A stretch of 7,500 bases of DNA from Acidobacteriaceae bacterium (GTDB taxonomy: Bacteria; Acidobacteriota; Terriglobia; Terriglobales; Acidobacteriaceae). The stretch spans positions 229 through 7,728 of the forward strand of contig PLBX01000260.1 in NCBI GenBank assembly GCA_003135495.1, written 5' to 3'. Shown in pieces: positions 1-6,649 of this stretch (the first letter of the stretch is position 1; each line of letters begins with the position of its first letter). The position numbers and the translations under genes were made by a program. The notes under the pieces are model-generated. The model ran no database searches. It was not told where the DNA came from and worked only from the letters and a program-made list of their open reading frames with translations.

Positions 1-1089
1 TTTAGCTGGGTGAGGAGTTTGCGCGGTCAAAAGGTCTACGAACATTTTGTAGAATTTGTCGGTGTCGAGATCGACCTGAACTTCGACTGAGCGCACATCG
101 CGCTTGGGCTTATCCAGATCTGACCACGTTAGCGTGTCTCCATAACTCGCACCGCGGTCGAGTTCAATGTCCATATATAGATTTTCTTTTTTAATAATCA
201 GGCTGGGATCGAGCCACGCCGCCGACGTTAGTTCGTCCCATAAATAGTTATACGACCCGCGCAGGCGCGCGTACTTGCCAATGTACTGCGCCGCCGGCGA
301 ATTGCTGGACTTGATCTTGTCGATCAATTCATTTGTCATTCTTGTTTTCACGGATATGTCGACGGGCGTGCAGACAATTTTTTTCCACGGAGCGCGCAGT
401 ACGATGTGAGCCGCCTCCGGATCGAACCACAAGTTGAATTCGCGCCTCGGCGTATTTGTGAATTCAGGATCAGGCGTCTCCGGGCTCAGGCTCGCGCCCA
501 TGAACACTAATTCTTTGGCCAGGCTCGGAAATTCGGGATCAATCGAAATTGCGAGCGCCAGGTTAGTCATCGGGCCGCCCTCGTAGATCGTGACCTCGTG
601 GGGATATTTATGCACCATGCGGATAAGGAAGTGCGCCGCATCTTCATCGGACACCTTGGCGGTGGGCTTGCCTTCCGGCATTTCGCCAAGTTCGCGCGGC
701 GCGTGATAGAAACGCGGAGTCCACGCTCCCAGCCACGCGAACGTGCCGTAGTGTTGCTCCATTAACTCCGTCTCTTCTTTCGTACGAACCAGCGGATATT
801 CTGCTCCGCGTAAAACGGGAATATCCGTCCGTCCAATAAGTTCGAGCATGCGCAATGTGTGCGCGATCTCTTCGGTAAGCCATGCGTCTCCGGTAACGAC
901 CGTGATACCCAACACCTCTGCTTGCGGAGACTGAACGAGCAGAAGGATAGATTGCTGGTCGGTTCCGGCGGGTCCCGCCGCGTCCTGATCGATAATTATC
1001 TTGCGTCTTTGCTGGCCGAATGAGAAAAGAGACGCCATCAAAATAATGGTTACAACCGCGATCGACCGCCCTGTTCGACCCGCTTTCAT
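1..1089 (-). CDS. Secreted nucleoside hydrolase-like protein (IU-type N-ribohydrolase fold), 3' end cut by window edge
   Basis: Reading the minus strand from 1089 gives 363 uninterrupted codons to the window edge; the stop lies outside. Family members cleave the N-glycosidic bond of nucleosides, giving base plus ribose. Residues 1-26 look like a signal peptide (basic MKAGRTGR, then a hydrophobic AVVTIILMASLF stretch), so the product is probably exported. The N-terminal active-site loop is at residues 31-48 (IIIDQDAAGPAGTDQQSI). Other family marks are EGGPMTNLALA near 170-180, VFMGAS near 195-200, FNLWFDPEAA near 218-227 and LWDELTSAAWLDPS near 283-296. The usual DxDxGxDD motif is altered: the loop is longer and the second Asp of the DD pair appears to be Gln45. 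The His before the late metal Asp is Trp284, as in purine-specific trypanosomal enzymes. An in-frame ATG at 1110 would add an acidic heptapeptide, so 1089 is preferred; neither start has a strong ribosome binding site. The fold is secure; substrate and activity are not. Confidence 0.88.
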   Translation of the reverse strand, partial: MKAGRTGRSIAVVTIILMASLFSFGQQRRKIIIDQDAAGPAGTDQQSILLLVQSPQAEVLGITVVTGDAWLTEEIAHTLRMLELIGRTDIPVLRGAEYPLVRTKEETELMEQHYGTFAWLGAWTPRFYHAPRELGEMPEGKPTAKVSDEDAAHFLIRMVHKYPHEVTIYEGGPMTNLALAISIDPEFPSLAKELVFMGASLSPETPDPEFTNTPRREFNLWFDPEAAHIVLRAPWKKIVCTPVDISVKTRMTNELIDKIKSSNSPAAQYIGKYARLRGSYNYLWDELTSAAWLDPSLIIKKENLYMDIELDRGASYGDTLTWSDLDKPKRDVRSVEVQVDLDTDKFYKMFVDLLTAQTPHPAK

Positions 1090-1208
1090 TTGCACTTCAG
1101 AATCACACATTTTCTTCACTCTATCTCCACCCAATGTTCACTCTCTCGATTCGATGTCTTACTCGTGGCTACGCTCCTCAAAGATTCGAGGCGGATACCA
1201 ACAAAACA

Positions 1209-1245
1209 TTTACAAACTGCTGTTATAAAAGCGTGCAATTGTAAA
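1209..1245. promoter_or_regulatory. Nested short dyads in the divergent intergenic region (possible operator/promoter zone)
   Basis: The region between the divergent nucleoside hydrolase and TPR genes contains a perfect 7-bp inverted repeat, TTTACAA at 1209-1215 and TTGTAAA at 1239-1245. Between the arms lies a near-palindrome, GCTGTTATAAAAGC at 1219-1232 (one mismatched pair), centred on TTATAA. The TATA-like core and divergent setting fit a promoter/operator zone. However, no -35/-10 pair with normal 16-18 bp spacing can be placed confidently on either strand. A GATAAT at 1288-1293 is another possible -10 for the TPR gene but lacks a convincing -35. This is a structural observation only. 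Confidence 0.25.
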
Positions 1246-1323
1246 GCCTTTCGGCGGTGTCTGACAATTTATCGATTTTGCCAGTTCGATAATCCGCAGC
1301 TAGAATGCCACCATGGAAGATCA

Positions 1324-3048
1324 ATGACGAATGACCATCGACGCTCTTCCCTAATTTTTTCGGAGCCGAAGCGAGTGACTACCAGCTCTTTTCATTCAAA
1401 TGCAAAGCGCCTGATCGTTTGGGTAAGCGTTGTTGCGTTTCTACTGCTTCGAGTTGATACATTGGCATTCGCACAATCTTCAGGAACCGCTGCCGCAGCT
1501 GAAAAATCGAAAAGCACGCTTCAGGGTTACGTTCGCGATTCTACAGGCAAACCGTTGGCGAATGTCGCCGTCACACTGCATTCTGATCTCCCCGCGGTTA
1601 GTACCGAAAGACCTGTCCCCTCCGATCGCATGAACTACTCGAGCACTGATGGAGCTTATCGTTTTGGGGAACTTACTCCGGGCATCTACACTTTGCGCGC
1701 CGCTGTCGAAGGATATGACACGGTAACCTCGGAGCCCGTGAAACTCGCATCCAGCGAGACCAGAAATATCGATCTTGTTCTCGGTCCACCAAAGGGTGCT
1801 ATCGGCACCGCTTCTCAGAGAGCATCTGCCAACCAAACACTCAGCGCTCCTCAATTCTTCGACGAACCACAATTCACGGTCGCTGGCGTAACCGCCGGCA
1901 CAAACGCAGGTGGCCACGGTTCGGACACCGTGCTTCGCACTACGGAGGCGCTCGCCAAGGCAACGATTTCTCTGAGCAAGGACTCGGCTGCAAATTACAC
2001 TCTCGCCACACCCTCATCAGAAACATCAGCCGTCCGAGAAGAGTCGTTGCGCAAAATACTAACGAACGATCCGAAGAATGCAGAGGCGAATCAGAAGCTG
2101 GGGACCCTGCTGGTCGCAAAAGGAAAGGCCGCTGATGCTGTCCCCTATCTACAGCGGGCCTCCCAATTCAAACCGGACGATTCCGACCTTCATCATTTAC
2201 TCGCCGAGGCTTATGAAGGCAGTGCGCAGCCGCTTGACTCGGTTCGCGAGGATCAGCGCGCAGCAGAGCTTAATCCGAGCGAAATTAATTTATTGGATTG
2301 GGGTACCGAACTCCTCACTCATCGCGCGCTCGAAGCCGCAACCGAGATTCTCAGCAGAGGAAATCGTCTTTTTCCAAATTCCGTTCGCATCCTCGTTGCT
2401 TTGGGAGTAGCGTGGTACGCGCGAGGTTCCTACGCAGAAGGTACGCAGTGCCTGGTGAATGCTTCCGACCTCGATCCCAACAATCCGACTCCGTATTTGT
2501 TTCTGGGAAAAATGGAAGCGGTCGGTACTATTTCGTCGCAAGCCGCAGAGGAGCGCCTGGCGAGATTTGCGCGAGTGCAGCCTGATAACGCTTTGGCCAA
2601 CTATTACTACGCCGTAAGCCTCTGGCAGCACAGGGAAGCGGCAACCAGCCCGATTGATATGGAGCACAAAAACGCTTTTGACAGTGAACTTTCGGATCGA
2701 GTCGAAGCGCTCTTACTCAAAGCGGTTCGGCTTGATCCCAAGTTCGGCGCCGCCTATCTGCAACTGGGAATTTTCTATGCCGAGCGTGGCGACTTTACGC
2801 GAGCGATTGCGGCGTATCGGGAAGCAATCGCAACTGCGCAAGAGGACGACACCCTAACAGCAGCGCACTACCGGCTGGCTCAGGCCTACTTGCGCAATGG
2901 GGAAAGAGAAAAAGCTCAAGAAGAACTTGAAGTGCATAGGCGGCTGGCCAAAAAAGCCGACGAACAGGCCGTTCGGGAAAGAAACGGAATCCAACAATTT
3001 GTGATCTCTCTTCACAACAATACTGTCGAGCCCGCAGTGAAACCTTAA
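1324..3048 (+). CDS. Exported carboxypeptidase-regulatory-like domain plus TPR-repeat protein
   Basis: The 574-residue product begins with a basic N-terminus and one hydrophobic segment at about residues 30-41, then a likely signal peptidase site after AFA (residue 50), so it should be periplasmic or secreted. Residues 65-153 (LQGYVRDSTGKPLANVAVTL, then TDGAYRFGELTPGIYTLRA) match a carboxypeptidase regulatory-like beta-sandwich. Residues 177-217 form a linker (FFDEPQFTVAGVT, GGHGSDTV, RTTEALA) that I recall from acidobacterial proteins of this architecture. Residues about 240-545 are TPR-like helical pairs, clearest at 247-282, 354-386 and 467-506. The frame is open back to 1090, but ATG 1324 is chosen because GGAAG lies just upstream (1315-1319) and the product then starts close to its signal peptide. 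GTG at 1375, with GGAG at 1362-1365 and 9-nt spacing, is a real alternative giving a shorter n-region. TPR proteins usually scaffold interactions; no catalytic motif is seen and the partner is unknown. The gene is divergent from the nucleoside hydrolase and convergent with the amidohydrolase. Confidence 0.88.
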   Translation: MTNDHRRSSLIFSEPKRVTTSSFHSNAKRLIVWVSVVAFLLLRVDTLAFAQSSGTAAAAEKSKSTLQGYVRDSTGKPLANVAVTLHSDLPAVSTERPVPSDRMNYSSTDGAYRFGELTPGIYTLRAAVEGYDTVTSEPVKLASSETRNIDLVLGPPKGAIGTASQRASANQTLSAPQFFDEPQFTVAGVTAGTNAGGHGSDTVLRTTEALAKATISLSKDSAANYTLATPSSETSAVREESLRKILTNDPKNAEANQKLGTLLVAKGKAADAVPYLQRASQFKPDDSDLHHLLAEAYEGSAQPLDSVREDQRAAELNPSEINLLDWGTELLTHRALEAATEILSRGNRLFPNSVRILVALGVAWYARGSYAEGTQCLVNASDLDPNNPTPYLFLGKMEAVGTISSQAAEERLARFARVQPDNALANYYYAVSLWQHREAATSPIDMEHKNAFDSELSDRVEALLLKAVRLDPKFGAAYLQLGIFYAERGDFTRAIAAYREAIATAQEDDTLTAAHYRLAQAYLRNGEREKAQEELEVHRRLAKKADEQAVRERNGIQQFVISLHNNTVEPAVKP

Positions 3049-3096
3049 GCACTTAAATCTTAAAGTGATACTTGAATATGGAGCGAGGGCGCCAAA

Positions 3097-4782
3097 TCAA
3101 TGGCTGGCAGCGTCGGCGTCATAGGTTAGTTTCCCGCCAACCCAAGTCTTAAGCACTTTCACATCGCGGATCTTGACGGGATCGATGACGAGCACATCAT
3201 CACTCAGCAACACCATGTCCGCCAACTTTCCCGGTGTGATTGATCCTTTCTTGTTGTCTTGAAATTCGGCGTAGGCCGAACCCATGGTGTAGGCCTCAAT
3301 TGCCTCCTTTATGGTCAGCTTCTGCTCAGGAAACCAGCCATTCGGATTCTTGCCATCGAGGGTGGCGCGCGTCGTCGCCGCGTAAAGGGTGAGCATGGGA
3401 TTGAGCGGCGCTACGCTCCAATCTGTTCCGAGAGCAAGTCTGACGCCGTGATCCAGAAAAGTACGGAACGCATATGTGCGGCTCGCGCGGTCGCGTCCGA
3501 TGCGGCCTTCGGCCCAGCGACCATCGTCGATGGCATGGTAAGGCTGTACCGACGCGATGACATGGAGTTGAGCGAAGCGCTCAAAATCTTTCGCCGCCAT
3601 GTGCTGGGCGTGTTCAATGCGCCAACGGCGATCGCGGACTCCATGCTGCTTTTCGATCTCCGAGTAAATATCGAGGATCGCCGAAATTCCCGCGTCACCG
3701 ATGGCATGAGTGCAAATCTGCAATCCGGAGGCGTCGGCTCGCATCATGCGATCGTGCATCAGTGAGATGGGATGCATCTCGTCTGAGAGCAAACCGCGAT
3801 TGCCGGGCTGGTCCGAAAATGGCTCAAAGAAATAGGCGGTTGCTGAACCGAGCGAGCCGTCGGCATAAGCTTTGACCGCGCCAATGCGAAGAAAGGACCC
3901 TCCGAACGCCCGCCGGATGCCGATCTTCACCTGGTCGTCGACCTGCGTGATCAGCGGCGCGGCATAAATCCGCGTGGTCAGCTTTCCCTCATCGAGCAGT
4001 TCGTTGTACACCGCGATATCGGCGTAATCGGGATTCATGTTCTGCACGCTGGTCACGCCGAGCGACGCGGCATGCCCGAGCGCCCGCTCAATGGCATGAC
4101 GGCGCTGCTCGTGGGTCAGCGGAGGGATCACCTTAAAAAGCATGTCCTGCGCAGCATCTTTTAAAGCTCCCGTTGGATTTCCATTCTCGTCGCGGACGAT
4201 GACGCCTCCATCGGGGTCGGGCGTTTGCGCCGTGATGCCAGCGAGTTTCAACGCAAGCGAGTTTGCCAAAACCATGTGACCGTCATAACGATTCACGGAG
4301 ACTGGCGTGTCCGGTGTGGCGGCATCGATTAATTCTTTAGTGGGCAGCGCTGCGGGATTCCACTTGGTTTCGTCCCAATCACCGCCGACCAGCCATTCAT
4401 CTTTGGCAAGCTTTGCGGTGCGCTCCCGAATGCGGCGCGCAAATTCCTGCGGGCTGGTGGCATCGTTGAGTTGAACATTGTCGAGTTGAGTGCCGCCATC
4501 GACAAAGTGCACATGGGCATCGTTGAAGCCGGGAAGCAATCGCCGTCCTCCGGCATCAACCTCGCGAGTATGCGGACCACGCCAAACCTCGACCTGCTGG
4601 CGTGTGCCGACGGCAACGATGCGGTCGCCCAGGATTGCGACCGCTTGCGCCTCTGGCTGCGATGGGTCGACAGTCCAGATCCGCGCGTTCTGAATTATTA
4701 AGTCTGCGGCGGGATTTGTCTGCGCGAAGGCACACAGCGAACAAGCGATAACGACGAAAGCCTGCAGTAAGCAGCGCTTCAT
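3097..4782 (-). CDS. Secreted metal-dependent amidohydrolase, YtcJ/amidohydrolase-3 type
   Basis: The 561-residue protein belongs to the amidohydrolase superfamily, YtcJ-like branch (related to N-substituted formamide deformylase), which hydrolyses C-N bonds with metal ions in a TIM barrel. Metal-site candidates appear in the expected order: HVH at 90-92 within LLPGFNDAHVHF, the probably carboxylated Lys304 (AVKAYADGSLGSATA), His359 (CTHAIGDAG), His391 (RIEHAQH) and Asp454 (LGTDWSVAPLNP). The C-terminal ITPGKLADMVLLSDD returns to the small beta-sandwich domain begun at residues 27-60. Residues 1-20 form a signal peptide, most simply cut AFA|Q; VIAC at 11-14 resembles a lipobox, so a lipoprotein cannot be excluded. 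ATG 4782 is chosen because GGAGG lies 5 nt upstream and places the signal peptide first; the frame stays open to 4923 but that extension crosses a palindromic repeat. It lies 125 bp after nadK in the same direction and may be cotranscribed. The substrate cannot be told from sequence. Confidence 0.92.
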   Translation of the reverse strand: MKRCLLQAFVVIACSLCAFAQTNPAADLIIQNARIWTVDPSQPEAQAVAILGDRIVAVGTRQQVEVWRGPHTREVDAGGRRLLPGFNDAHVHFVDGGTQLDNVQLNDATSPQEFARRIRERTAKLAKDEWLVGGDWDETKWNPAALPTKELIDAATPDTPVSVNRYDGHMVLANSLALKLAGITAQTPDPDGGVIVRDENGNPTGALKDAAQDMLFKVIPPLTHEQRRHAIERALGHAASLGVTSVQNMNPDYADIAVYNELLDEGKLTTRIYAAPLITQVDDQVKIGIRRAFGGSFLRIGAVKAYADGSLGSATAYFFEPFSDQPGNRGLLSDEMHPISLMHDRMMRADASGLQICTHAIGDAGISAILDIYSEIEKQHGVRDRRWRIEHAQHMAAKDFERFAQLHVIASVQPYHAIDDGRWAEGRIGRDRASRTYAFRTFLDHGVRLALGTDWSVAPLNPMLTLYAATTRATLDGKNPNGWFPEQKLTIKEAIEAYTMGSAYAEFQDNKKGSITPGKLADMVLLSDDVLVIDPVKIRDVKVLKTWVGGKLTYDADAASH

Positions 4783-4787
4783 TCTTT

Positions 4788-4792
4788 CCTCC
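4788..4792 (-). promoter_or_regulatory. Shine-Dalgarno site of the amidohydrolase
   Basis: GGAGG on the minus strand lies 5 nt before the ATG at 4782. It is the strongest ribosome binding site in the window. It decides the start against the longer open frame reaching 4923, which would run through the palindromic repeats. Confidence 0.75.
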
Positions 4793-4809
4793 ACGGATAA
4801 GATTCTGTC

Positions 4810-4887
4810 GTAGAGACGCGGTTCACCGCGTCTCCTCTCTGTGCGCATCACGGCTGCTGACGGAGACGCGGCAAGCCGTGTCTCTAC
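4810..4887. repeat. REPIN-like element: two inverted copies of a 26-nt palindromic repeat
   Basis: Arm one (4810-4835) starts GTAGAGACGCGG and contains a perfect hairpin: GAGACGCGG at 4813-4821, loop TTCA, CCGCGTCTC at 4826-4834. Arm two (4862-4887) is the same unit in opposite orientation, ending CCGTGTCTCTAC. Its hairpin has 10-bp arms 4863-4872 and 4875-4884, with one G-T wobble and an AA loop. Aligned in the same orientation, the arms agree at 22 of 26 positions by hand count, and the four differences fall at the loop and one stem position. The spacer 4836-4861 is 26 bp. Two inverted REP units with a short spacer is the layout of a REPIN, an element thought to be moved in trans by RAYT (IS200-like TnpA) transposases. 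No such gene is in the window. It sits between the nadK stop and the amidohydrolase start. Without a T-run it is not a normal terminator, though the folded RNA could affect readthrough or mRNA stability. Confidence 0.72.
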
Positions 4888-4907
4888 GGGTCGAAAGAGG
4901 CGTGCCG

Positions 4908-5792
4908 TCAGCGTTCTCCCCACTTCAACTTGGTCGCCAGCACTTCGAAAAATGTTTTCTTAAAACGCAGGAGCCGGGCGCAGTGTTCCGACTTTACGCA
5001 GCGCACAATGTCACCGTCTCGCGCCGGCATTCCAACCTGTCCATCGAAACTCAAGTAGGCTTCCTCTTTGCCAGTCTTGACATGAATTTCTATCTCCACC
5101 GTGTCGCGCACCACGACGGGGCGGTGGGTTAATCCATGAGGAGAGACCGGGGTGATCACGAAGGCATCTACATCGGGATTAAGAATCGGGCCGCCTGCCC
5201 CGAGAGAATACGCGGTTGAACCAGTCGGTGTGGCGATGATAAGGGCGTCGGCCCGGTAGCTGGAGACGAACGCCGCATCCACAAAAACTTCGAAGTGATT
5301 CAAGCGCGCAATCGCGCTCTTGCTCACCACCACTTCATTCAACGCGGCATGCGTGGCAACCGTTTTCCCTTCACGAATAAGCGAACCCTTCAGCATGGAC
5401 CGGCTATCGACGAGGTAGTGTCCTTTCTCAATCGCTTCCAGAGCAGGATAGAGATCAGCCAATGCCAACTCCGTCATGAATCCGAGCGTGCCGAGGTTAA
5501 CGCCAAGTATCAGCGTTTCCGCCTTTGCCACTGCCCGCGTCGCGGAAAGCAAAGTGCCGTCGCCCCCCAGCACCAACGCCAGATACGGCGCTCGCTCCGC
5601 CATCTGAGCCCTTGGCATCACGTCAGAGGCGGAGAAATACTCTGCGCTTTCCTCATCCATCACGACTGAATAGTTGCGTTCTTGCAGCCACTTTTCGAGT
5701 TTAGGCAACACCTCGCGCAGCTCTGGACGATCTGGCTTTGAAATGACGGCAATAACTTTTTGGCGGGTTGAGCTTTGCGGAGATTGGGGCAT
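4908..5792 (-). CDS. nadK: NAD kinase (ATP-NAD kinase, PpnK/NadK family)
   Basis: This cytoplasmic enzyme phosphorylates the 2'-hydroxyl of the NAD adenosine ribose, and is the only known route to NADP. Numbered from ATG 5792 (294 residues, a normal family length), the sequence opens VIAVISKPDRPE (13-24). It has the signature GGDGT at 76-80 with catalytic Asp78, GVNLGTLGFMTE at 97-108, the NE pair at 152-153, the glycine-rich ATPTGSTAYSLGAGGPI at 187-203, SPH at 217-219 with RPVV at 224-227, and DGQ at 250-252. All expected motifs are intact. The frame extends in-frame to a GTG at 5867 that overlaps the tlyA stop by four bases (GTGA). That start would add 25 poorly conserved-looking residues, and neither start has a good ribosome binding site, so the exact start is uncertain. 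It follows tlyA in the same direction, 71 bp apart with the shorter start, and is almost certainly cotranscribed with it. Confidence 0.96.
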   Translation of the reverse strand: MPQSPQSSTRQKVIAVISKPDRPELREVLPKLEKWLQERNYSVVMDEESAEYFSASDVMPRAQMAERAPYLALVLGGDGTLLSATRAVAKAETLILGVNLGTLGFMTELALADLYPALEAIEKGHYLVDSRSMLKGSLIREGKTVATHAALNEVVVSKSAIARLNHFEVFVDAAFVSSYRADALIIATPTGSTAYSLGAGGPILNPDVDAFVITPVSPHGLTHRPVVVRDTVEIEIHVKTGKEEAYLSFDGQVGMPARDGDIVRCVKSEHCARLLRFKKTFFEVLATKLKWGER

Positions 5793-5863
5793 CAGTCCGG
5801 AATTTCTCGTTGAATTAAGTGTGAACCCTTTCAGCTCCTGTCGGGAGTTCCGATTGTACAGAA

Positions 5864-6649
5864 TCACCCACGCATCGGTAGAGGAAACTCTGCGTGCAAC
5901 AGAAATTCGCGGTTCCCCTCGCCGCCAAGAATGGGAGATTCAATCCATTCGGCGTTGCTGCATCCGAGTCGCAATAGACACGTTTCAACCTTGCTGACTG
6001 CGCTTCGCTGTGCCGATTCGTCGCGCACAATCCCTCCTTTCCCCACCGCTTCCCTTCCCGCCTCGAACTGCGGCTTTACCAGGACAACAATCTGACGAAG
6101 GCTATCGCCTGCCTTCTTCGCATCCTGACTGCGTTTATTCAAGAGAGTCGCGCGGATCACCGCTGGCAAAACCTGCGTCGCAGAAATGAACGAGACATCC
6201 ATTGCGATAAAATCAATCGGTTCGCCAATATCGTCAGCCTGTAAATAGCGGGCATTTGTTTTTTCCAACAGGCGCATGCGCGGGTGGTTGCGTAACTTGA
6301 AATCCATCTGACCGTACCCCGTGTCCACGGCGATCACCTTAGCAGCTCCGTGTTGCAACATGCAGTCGCTGAAACCTCCAGTGGAGGCGCCCACGTCGAG
6401 ACAACTTTTGTCGTGAAGATCAATGCTCCAATGTTCGAGAGCCTTCTCCAACTTCAGGCCGCCGCGACTCACGTAACGAAGATCTTCGCCCAGCAAACGC
6501 AGCATTGACTCCGAATCAATCGAAGCGCCCGCCTTCTCAATTTTTTGTTCGTTAACCAGAACTTTTCCGGCTAGAATAAGCGCCTGCGCACGTTCCCTTG
6601 AAGGCGTCATGCCTCTTTCGACGAGCAATTTGTCGAGACGCGTTTTCAC
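5864..6649 (-). CDS. tlyA: TlyA family rRNA (cytidine-2'-O)-methyltransferase / hemolysin-A-like protein
   Basis: The 261-residue protein has an N-terminal S4 RNA-binding domain (about 1-60: RLDKLLVERG, SRERAQALILAGKVLVN), then an FtsJ/RrmJ-like Rossmann methyltransferase domain. The SAM-binding motif is LDVGASTGGF at 84-93. The K-D-K-E tetrad typical of 2'-O-methyltransferases is present as Lys66 (SRGGLKLEKAL), Asp151 (MDVSFIS), Lys192 (LVKPQFE) and Glu248 (GNREFLL). Characterised TlyA enzymes methylate cytidines in 16S and/or 23S rRNA, which in mycobacteria gives capreomycin sensitivity; the hemolysin name is historical. The start is GTG 6649, supported by GGGAG 9 nt upstream and by the immediate start of the S4 domain. 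The stop overlaps a possible GTG start of nadK. The tlyA-nadK order is a known conserved neighbourhood. Which rRNA sites are modified here cannot be told from sequence. Confidence 0.96.
   Translation of the reverse strand: MKTRLDKLLVERGMTPSRERAQALILAGKVLVNEQKIEKAGASIDSESMLRLLGEDLRYVSRGGLKLEKALEHWSIDLHDKSCLDVGASTGGFSDCMLQHGAAKVIAVDTGYGQMDFKLRNHPRMRLLEKTNARYLQADDIGEPIDFIAMDVSFISATQVLPAVIRATLLNKRSQDAKKAGDSLRQIVVLVKPQFEAGREAVGKGGIVRDESAQRSAVSKVETCLLRLGCSNAEWIESPILGGEGNREFLLHAEFPLPMRG

Noticed and set aside
644..883. Minus-strand open frame of 79 codons
   Set aside because: It is an alternative frame within the nucleoside hydrolase, which is open through the whole region and carries the family motifs.
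1090..1323. 78-codon in-frame extension of the TPR protein upstream of ATG 1324
   Set aside because: It would put about 105 residues, including several cysteines and no domain, before the signal peptide, and it runs through the divergent promoter region. The ribosome binding sites favour 1324 or 1375.
1480..1917. Minus-strand open frame of 145 codons inside the TPR gene
   Set aside because: It lies opposite the signal-peptide and carboxypeptidase-like domain region of a supported gene and shows no recognisable domain; it is a shadow frame.
3049..3096. Possible bidirectional terminator in the convergent gap (CACTTAA at 3050-3056 and TTAAAGTG at 3060-3067)
   Set aside because: The dyad is AT-rich with a bulge and a 3-nt loop, and no T-run follows it; too weak to call.
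3259..3765. Plus-strand open frame of 168 codons inside the amidohydrolase
   Set aside because: It is antisense to the catalytic core of a well-supported gene, has no ribosome binding site or family resemblance, and is explained by the opposite strand's codon use.
4856..4912. 8-bp inverted repeat GCTGACGG / CCGTCAGC around the second palindromic arm and the nadK stop
   Set aside because: It is perfect but short and overlaps both the repeat and the coding end; it is compatible with chance and has no T-run.
4783..4923. 47-codon in-frame extension of the amidohydrolase
   Set aside because: It reads through the palindromic repeat and into the nadK 3' end; GGAGG before 4782 and the signal peptide fix the shorter start.
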